From assembly GCA_945860335.1 (NCBI GenBank), contig CAMAQW010000053.1, forward strand, positions 1-10,560: a DNA stretch of 10,560 bases. Direction: 5' to 3'. Under the pieces are notes generated by a model, which was not told the DNA's origin, made no database searches, and saw nothing but the letters and a program-made list of their open reading frames with translations. How positions within the stretch are numbered: position 1 is the first letter of the stretch; each line of letters starts with the position of its first letter. Shown in pieces: positions 6,701 to 10,560 of this stretch. This DNA comes from Sediminibacterium ginsengisoli (GTDB lineage: Bacteria > Bacteroidota > Bacteroidia > Chitinophagales > Chitinophagaceae). A program made the position numbers and the translations under genes.

Positions 6701-7891
6701 TTAGTTAAAAGGAGTGGCCCACTTTTTGTCGGTGTATACATTTGTACCAGCCAAGGTTTTTAAGAACGCCACAACTGCAGCAATTTCTGCGGGCTGCAAA
6801 TTTAAACGCTGCACATTTACACCATTGGGTTTTAGGCGCTGATCTAAATTTCTATTATCATTAATAAATCCTCCATAATGAGAAACGGCAGTTGCTAAAT
6901 CTCTGATGCCACCTGTGTGCATTAACCGGGTATTTAATTCGCCCCTATTATTAACCAGGTCGCGAAGTGTAGGTGCACGCGTTACATTAACATCTTGGCC
7001 TGCGCCAACTGCCAGTGCAATAACTCCATTGTTTCGGGTGTTAGGATCAATATCAAATTCAGGTGCGTTGTGACAACCATTACAACCAAGCCCTCCACCA
7101 ATTCTACTGCTATTGCCATCAAAAACAGGCGGCGTTAAAAATAAATCTTTACCGGTATTTTCTTGTGCTGTAAAATTTGGGAAAGGCTGTCTATCATTAT
7201 TAACCTGCGCTCTACCCACATCATATTTTGCATCAAAAGATTGAATACTTCTAATAAACTGTGATAAACATTCTTGTAATCGTGGCTCTGTAACAGTAAT
7301 GTCCCCATAGGTGAATTTGAAAAGTTCGTTGTAATAATCAGTAGCCTGTAACTTGGCTAAGAGTGCTGCTATGCCCGCTCTTCCGGCTTGTCCACTAAAG
7401 CCCATCTCTTTATGATCGGCAATGGGTTGTGTGGTTTGATTTTCTATACTTACTGCCCTTTCATCCCAAAAAAACTTAGCCTCCACACCAAATCTTTCAT
7501 TGACCAATCGCATAGAATGTCTATCCGTTAATCCACCAGCAACACCTGCACTAATGAGTGCGGTATCTGAAAATGCAAAAGCTTGTTTATGACAACTCGC
7601 ACAAGAAATAGTATTGTCTATGCTTAATTTTTTATCGTAAAATAAAACCCTCCCAAGTGTTGCTTTGGCATTGGTGATTGGATTGTTTCCCGTATTGTCT
7701 TTAACAATATAAGCAGGCTTTGTTTGCGCCGCATAGTTGGCTAAATTATTAAGGTCAATTTGTGTACCAAAGGCAGCAGCAACCGCTGTAAAAACATTGC
7801 CGCCTGTGGCGGGCGTATCTGCTTTAGAGCAAGCTACTAGTAAAACAATTACAGCAACAATACCTGAAAAAATGAGGGGGATTTTTCGCAT
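6701..7891 (-). CDS. Di-haem cytochrome c peroxidase/MauG-family lipoprotein
   Basis: This is a periplasmic or membrane-anchored c-type cytochrome of the bacterial cytochrome c peroxidase/MauG family, which reduces hydrogen peroxide or oxidises other substrates. Starting at the ATG at 7891 (MRKIPLIF) it has 396 aa; the frame is open to a GTG at 7924, but the ATG begins directly with a lipoprotein signal. That signal is a hydrophobic stretch at residues 6-20 ending in LVAC, so Cys21 would be lipidated. Two haem attachment sites are seen: CASCH (97-101) in the family context LGRVLFYDKKLSIDNTISCASCH, and CNGCH (270-274). Met325 in RLMHTGGIRDL corresponds to the axial Met of the electron-transfer haem in peroxidases and argues for a peroxidase over MauG itself. 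It sits 63 bases upstream of phhA on the same strand; whether they share a transcript or function is unknown. Confidence 0.9.
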   Translation of the reverse strand: MRKIPLIFSGIVAVIVLLVACSKADTPATGGNVFTAVAAAFGTQIDLNNLANYAAQTKPAYIVKDNTGNNPITNAKATLGRVLFYDKKLSIDNTISCASCHKQAFAFSDTALISAGVAGGLTDRHSMRLVNERFGVEAKFFWDERAVSIENQTTQPIADHKEMGFSGQAGRAGIAALLAKLQATDYYNELFKFTYGDITVTEPRLQECLSQFIRSIQSFDAKYDVGRAQVNNDRQPFPNFTAQENTGKDLFLTPPVFDGNSSRIGGGLGCNGCHNAPEFDIDPNTRNNGVIALAVGAGQDVNVTRAPTLRDLVNNRGELNTRLMHTGGIRDLATAVSHYGGFINDNRNLDQRLKPNGVNVQRLNLQPAEIAAVVAFLKTLAGTNVYTDKKWATPFN

Positions 7892-7945
7892 CGATTTATT
7901 TTTTGGATAAGACCCAGGGCACACAATTAGGTTTAAAGTAGAACC

Positions 7946-8716
7946 TTAGTTCCACTGCCAATTATTTGTTAATACCCTAGATTCAAATTTTTCTTCTTCA
8001 CTATCCGGAAGATTTGCAAAGAAATCGATTCCAGTTAGCGCCTCAATATAATCTATTGACACCACAAATTGTTTAAGTGGCTGCGTACTCCCTGCATTGG
8101 GAAGTAAAAAAGCAATGGCTTCAACTCCTGCTTTTGTTTGCTTAAATACGATTTTATAATAAGCACATGGAACCGTTATTTTTTGGTTAACGGTGCCGCA
8201 ATTTTTATTTAAAAGAGGCCCCGTTACTACATACAACCCCTTTTTTTCAAGCGCCCAATCCCTTATTTTATCTTCAAGTTTAGACCATATGCCTCTATTA
8301 AATGAAGGTACTTGTGGAGACATATTTGACATATAAAAACTTTCCTTCATTGAAGTGGTGTTCAATTTCATGTCTGCTGCAGGACACAAATGACCCCTAT
8401 CATATCCAGATTTTATATAGCTACTTGACCCCAAAGGATTAGACAAAAACGGATCCGGTAAAAATTTTGAACTACGTTTTTGCGGACCATTTATAGAAGC
8501 AGGGGTGAGATAATACGCTACCCATTCTGCCTGCTTATCTGCTTCGCTGTAGGAAAGCGTGTAATAGGTATGAGAAAGAGTAGTGCCTTTGAAATTAGTG
8601 GGTAACAGGGTGTCAGAAACGGCGCCTACACTTCCTATGCAACAAACAAAGATACAAGCCCATAAGGAAGCCCGTAGGGGCATAGATTTAATAAATTTGG
8701 AAGCTTTTGGATGCAT
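7946..8716 (-). CDS. Secreted DNA/RNA non-specific endonuclease (NucA/Serratia nuclease family)
   Basis: This exported metal-dependent nuclease is predicted to cut DNA and RNA without sequence preference. The best start is the ATG at 8716 (MHPKASKF, 256 aa); an in-frame TTG three codons earlier and an ATG at 8683 are alternatives. The N-terminus is a Sec signal: basic residues, then LWACIFVCCIGSVGA, with cleavage probably near SVGA/VSD. The active-site motif DRGH (106-109) is present in YDRGHLCPAADM, giving the catalytic His109. Asn140 in SFNRGIWSKLE is the expected Mg-binding Asn. Length and spacing are normal for the family. It lies 54 bases upstream of the peroxidase gene on the same strand and is divergent from the gene at 8799. 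No immunity gene or secretion-system tag is visible, so nutrient (nucleic acid) scavenging is more likely than a toxin role. Confidence 0.92.
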   Translation of the reverse strand: MHPKASKFIKSMPLRASLWACIFVCCIGSVGAVSDTLLPTNFKGTTLSHTYYTLSYSEADKQAEWVAYYLTPASINGPQKRSSKFLPDPFLSNPLGSSSYIKSGYDRGHLCPAADMKLNTTSMKESFYMSNMSPQVPSFNRGIWSKLEDKIRDWALEKKGLYVVTGPLLNKNCGTVNQKITVPCAYYKIVFKQTKAGVEAIAFLLPNAGSTQPLKQFVVSIDYIEALTGIDFFANLPDSEEEKFESRVLTNNWQWN

Positions 8717-8798
8717 TTCATTCAATATTAGTCAATTATGTATATAAGCCCCGCGCATTTTACAGATTTTTTAGCGTCAAAATAAGTACCTTCATACT

Positions 8799-9140
8799 AT
8801 GCGATTACAACAAACCATAAAACAACTTTTAGCCCTAGCTATGCTTGTTGTTTTTGCGTTTAGTATTACACCGCAAAAAACCATTCACGATTTTGTAGCA
8901 CCACACAAAGATCCTACAAAATGTGACGTTCACATTAAAGCACCCATTGAGCAGGTAGAAAACACCCAACTCCATTGTACCTTTGATTTTCAGGTTGCAA
9001 CTACCCCATTTGTCAATTATAATTTTACCATTGACATTCCTGCTCAAATTGTTGCAAGAGCACAAAATGATTTTTACAACGAAACACGGAACAATACCTT
9101 TCCTCTTTCTAAAGATTCCCGTGGTCCACCGCATTGCTAA
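8799..9140 (+). CDS. Small exported His/Cys-containing protein of unknown function
   Basis: The 113-aa product begins with a Sec signal (MRLQQTIKQ, then LLALAMLVVFAFS), leaving about 90 mature residues. I recognise no domain. The mature part carries eight potential metal ligands: His30, His36, Cys42, His45, His59-Cys60 and His112-Cys113, the last pair at the very C-terminus after RGPP. Small exported proteins with a similar Phe-rich middle and RGPP-like end occur beside TonB-dependent receptors in Bacteroidota, from memory only. The gene ends 51 bases before the best receptor start, in the same direction and the same frame. A TACCTTCA sequence lies only 4 bases before its ATG, so a promoter there would give a near-leaderless transcript. 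Metal or ligand binding for the receptor is an inference; the coding call rests on the signal peptide, clean frame and context. Confidence 0.75.
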   Translation: MRLQQTIKQLLALAMLVVFAFSITPQKTIHDFVAPHKDPTKCDVHIKAPIEQVENTQLHCTFDFQVATTPFVNYNFTIDIPAQIVARAQNDFYNETRNNTFPLSKDSRGPPHC

Positions 9141-9158
9141 ATTATACTAGCAATTTTT
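9133..9158 (+). terminator. Weak stem-loop plus T-run over the stop codon of the small exported protein
   Basis: ATTGCTA (9133-9139) pairs perfectly with TAGCAAT (9148-9154) around an 8-base loop, and five T residues follow directly (9154-9158), then more T-rich DNA to 9172. The stem has only two G-C pairs, so it would be a leaky terminator or attenuator between the small gene and the receptor. It could also just be AT-rich symmetry. Confidence 0.35.
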
Positions 9159-9191
9159 AAATTTTCTTTTTTAAGTACTCAATTTCTTATT

Positions 9192-10560
9192 TTGAATTGT
9201 ATCAAATGTATTGTGTCATTGTGCATCATGACATGCCTAACAATATTTCAAGCGAATGCCCAAAAATGTGATTTGGTGCTTTCAGGTGTTGTTATGGATG
9301 CATCCAACAACGCACCACTTGAAAAAGCAGTGGTTGAAATTAAAGAGTTGGGCATCAAATTTATTACAGACATAGAAGGCCATTACCATTTTTATAATTT
9401 GTGTAAAGGCAGTTATACCATTGTGGTTAACCACATGAGCTGTGACAGCATTAAATACAAACTAACCATTCAAAAAAATATCATTCAGAATTTTAAATTA
9501 CCGCACGCCATTAATGAACTTGAAAATGTGAGTGTAAACGCCAAAAGAGACCTCAATGTAAATTCGATTAAAGAGGTACTTAGTAGTAAAGTAGTGGATG
9601 CAACAAGAGGGCAAAGTTTAGGCGAAGTATTGAGCCGCGCAAATGGGGTTACTGTATTACAAACAGGAAGTACCATTTTTAAGCCGGTGATTCACGGTCT
9701 TCACAGCCAACGGGTATTGCTCATTAATAATGGTGTTAGGCTAGAGAGTCAACAATGGGGCAGCGATCATGCACCTGAAATTGACCCATTTATTGCCGAA
9801 AAATTTACCGTTATAAAAGGAGCAGGTGCCTTAAAATATGGCAATGATGCAATAGCGGGCGCCGTATTAATTGAACCAAAGGCATTGCCCAAACAAGCCC
9901 AAACAAATGCCGAATTTAATACAGGTTATTTCTCCAACAACAGACAATATGTTGTGAATGGGATGATCGAATCATCACCTATTAAATTTCCCGAATTAAG
10001 TTACCGCATTCAAGCTACCTATAAAAAAGGCGGAAATGCGAGAACGCCTAACTACTGGCTCCATAACACAGGATTACAAGAGTTTAATTATTCGGGCGCT
10101 GTAGGACTTAGAAAAGAAAAATACAACACCGAGTTATTTGTAAGTAGTTTTAATACAGATCTGGGCATTTTTATTGGATCGCATGTAGGTAATTTAAGTG
10201 ATTTACAAAACGCGATTACAGCTAGCAAACCAACTCAAAATATAGATGCTTTTAGTTATGCTATTGGAAGGCCAAAACAAAATGTACAACACTATACGGT
10301 AAAATCTAAATCACAATTTTATTTGCCCAATAACAATAAACTCAATCTTTTAGTATCTTATCAAAAAAACCTAAGAAAAGAGTTTGACAGGGCAATGCTC
10401 TCTAATAGACCAGAATTGGATTTAGATATTTCAACCACCATGGCTGATGTTAATTTTGAAAGCGGACCTACTACAAAAATAAGTAGCAATATAGGTCTAG
10501 TAGCTATGCTGCAAGAAAATGTTTGGGCAGGTAGCCGTTTTTTTGTTCCAAATTTTCGCA
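9192..10560 (+). CDS. TonB-dependent outer-membrane receptor, 3' end cut by the window
   Basis: The gene imports a substrate through the outer membrane using TonB energy. The frame is open from 9141 through the right edge, about 456 codons from the chosen start. The first ATG (9228) leaves only about 10 residues before QANAQ, too short for an export signal. The TTG at 9192 gives MNCIK, a hydrophobic CIVSLCIMTCLTIF and ANA/Q cleavage, a proper Sec signal, so I prefer it. Residues about 28-103 form a carboxypeptidase-regulatory-like domain (LSGVVMDASNNAPLEKAVVEI, ITDIEGHYHFYNLCKGSY). The plug is at about 115-230 (VLSRANGVTV, IHGLHSQRVLLINNGVRL, VIKGAGALKYGNDAIAGAVLIEP). The barrel follows and is incomplete. 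QQWGSDHAPEI in the plug resembles ZnuD-type metal receptors. No SusD partner is seen within the window, and the substrate is unproven. Confidence 0.88.
   Translation, partial: MNCIKCIVSLCIMTCLTIFQANAQKCDLVLSGVVMDASNNAPLEKAVVEIKELGIKFITDIEGHYHFYNLCKGSYTIVVNHMSCDSIKYKLTIQKNIIQNFKLPHAINELENVSVNAKRDLNVNSIKEVLSSKVVDATRGQSLGEVLSRANGVTVLQTGSTIFKPVIHGLHSQRVLLINNGVRLESQQWGSDHAPEIDPFIAEKFTVIKGAGALKYGNDAIAGAVLIEPKALPKQAQTNAEFNTGYFSNNRQYVVNGMIESSPIKFPELSYRIQATYKKGGNARTPNYWLHNTGLQEFNYSGAVGLRKEKYNTELFVSSFNTDLGIFIGSHVGNLSDLQNAITASKPTQNIDAFSYAIGRPKQNVQHYTVKSKSQFYLPNNNKLNLLVSYQKNLRKEFDRAMLSNRPELDLDISTTMADVNFESGPTTKISSNIGLVAMLQENVWAGSRFFVPNFR

Noticed and set aside
7892..7924. Extended N-terminus of the peroxidase from a GTG at 7924
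   Set aside because: The ATG at 7891 gives a textbook lipoprotein signal; the extension would put polar residues before it.
7946..8716. The nuclease as a toxin or phage-defence effector
   Set aside because: It has a plain Sec signal and a standard NucA-type domain, with no immunity gene, secretion tag or defence partner nearby.
8835..9134. 99-codon frame on the - strand opposite the small exported protein
   Set aside because: The + strand frame has a clean signal peptide and proper context; the - frame is Cys/Asn/Lys-rich with no motif.
9485..9676. 63-codon frame on the - strand within the TonB receptor
   Set aside because: Opposite the receptor plug domain and without features.
1..10560. 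CRISPR array, tRNA, insertion sequence or integrated element
   Set aside because: No regularly spaced repeats, cloverleaf, transposase motif or terminal inverted repeats were seen on reading either strand.

Overview
The window reads as low-GC chromosomal DNA from a member of the Bacteroidota, probably a Chitinophagaceae/Sphingobacteriia-like organism. The phylum call rests on four things: a long aromatic amino acid hydroxylase with an extra C-terminal half, a short (about 390 aa) homogentisate dioxygenase, a TonB-dependent receptor with an N-terminal carboxypeptidase-regulatory-like domain, and leaders without strong Shine-Dalgarno sequences. The family-level placement is an inference. No tRNA, rRNA, insertion sequence, CRISPR array or phage gene was seen. 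No gene-free stretch exceeds about 90 bases.

Bases 1-6637 form a phenylalanine/tyrosine degradation locus. At the left edge is the end of a CoA-transferase subunit B gene (scoB, +), which faces hppD (-). hmgA and hppD form a leftward pair with a 15-base gap. A divergent intergenic region at 2941-3028 separates them from a rightward pair, fahA and a flavin-reductase-like gene, that is almost contiguous (2-base gap). The flavin-reductase-like gene runs tail to tail into phhA (-), and the two reading frames overlap by 29 bases. Together these encode Phe to Tyr (PhhA), 4-hydroxyphenylpyruvate to homogentisate (HppD), homogentisate to maleylacetoacetate (HmgA), fumarylacetoacetate to fumarate plus acetoacetate (FahA), and acetoacetate to acetoacetyl-CoA (ScoAB). 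Tyrosine aminotransferase, maleylacetoacetate isomerase and pterin-carbinolamine dehydratase are not visible here. The divergent hmgA/fahA region carries a 20-bp palindrome with a single mismatched position, a good candidate operator.

Bases 6701-8716 hold two leftward genes for exported proteins: a di-haem cytochrome c peroxidase/MauG-family lipoprotein and a secreted DNA/RNA non-specific endonuclease. Bases 8799-10560 run rightward: a small exported His/Cys-containing protein, then a TonB-dependent receptor cut off by the right edge. That receptor probably starts at a TTG codon. Receptor plus small exported protein look like an outer-membrane uptake unit, possibly for a metal ion (inference).

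I see no clearly new system. The points most worth a second look are the palindrome, the unexplained second half of the hydroxylase, the flavin-reductase-like protein sitting where isomerase or pterin-recycling functions are missing, and the small His/Cys protein paired with the receptor.
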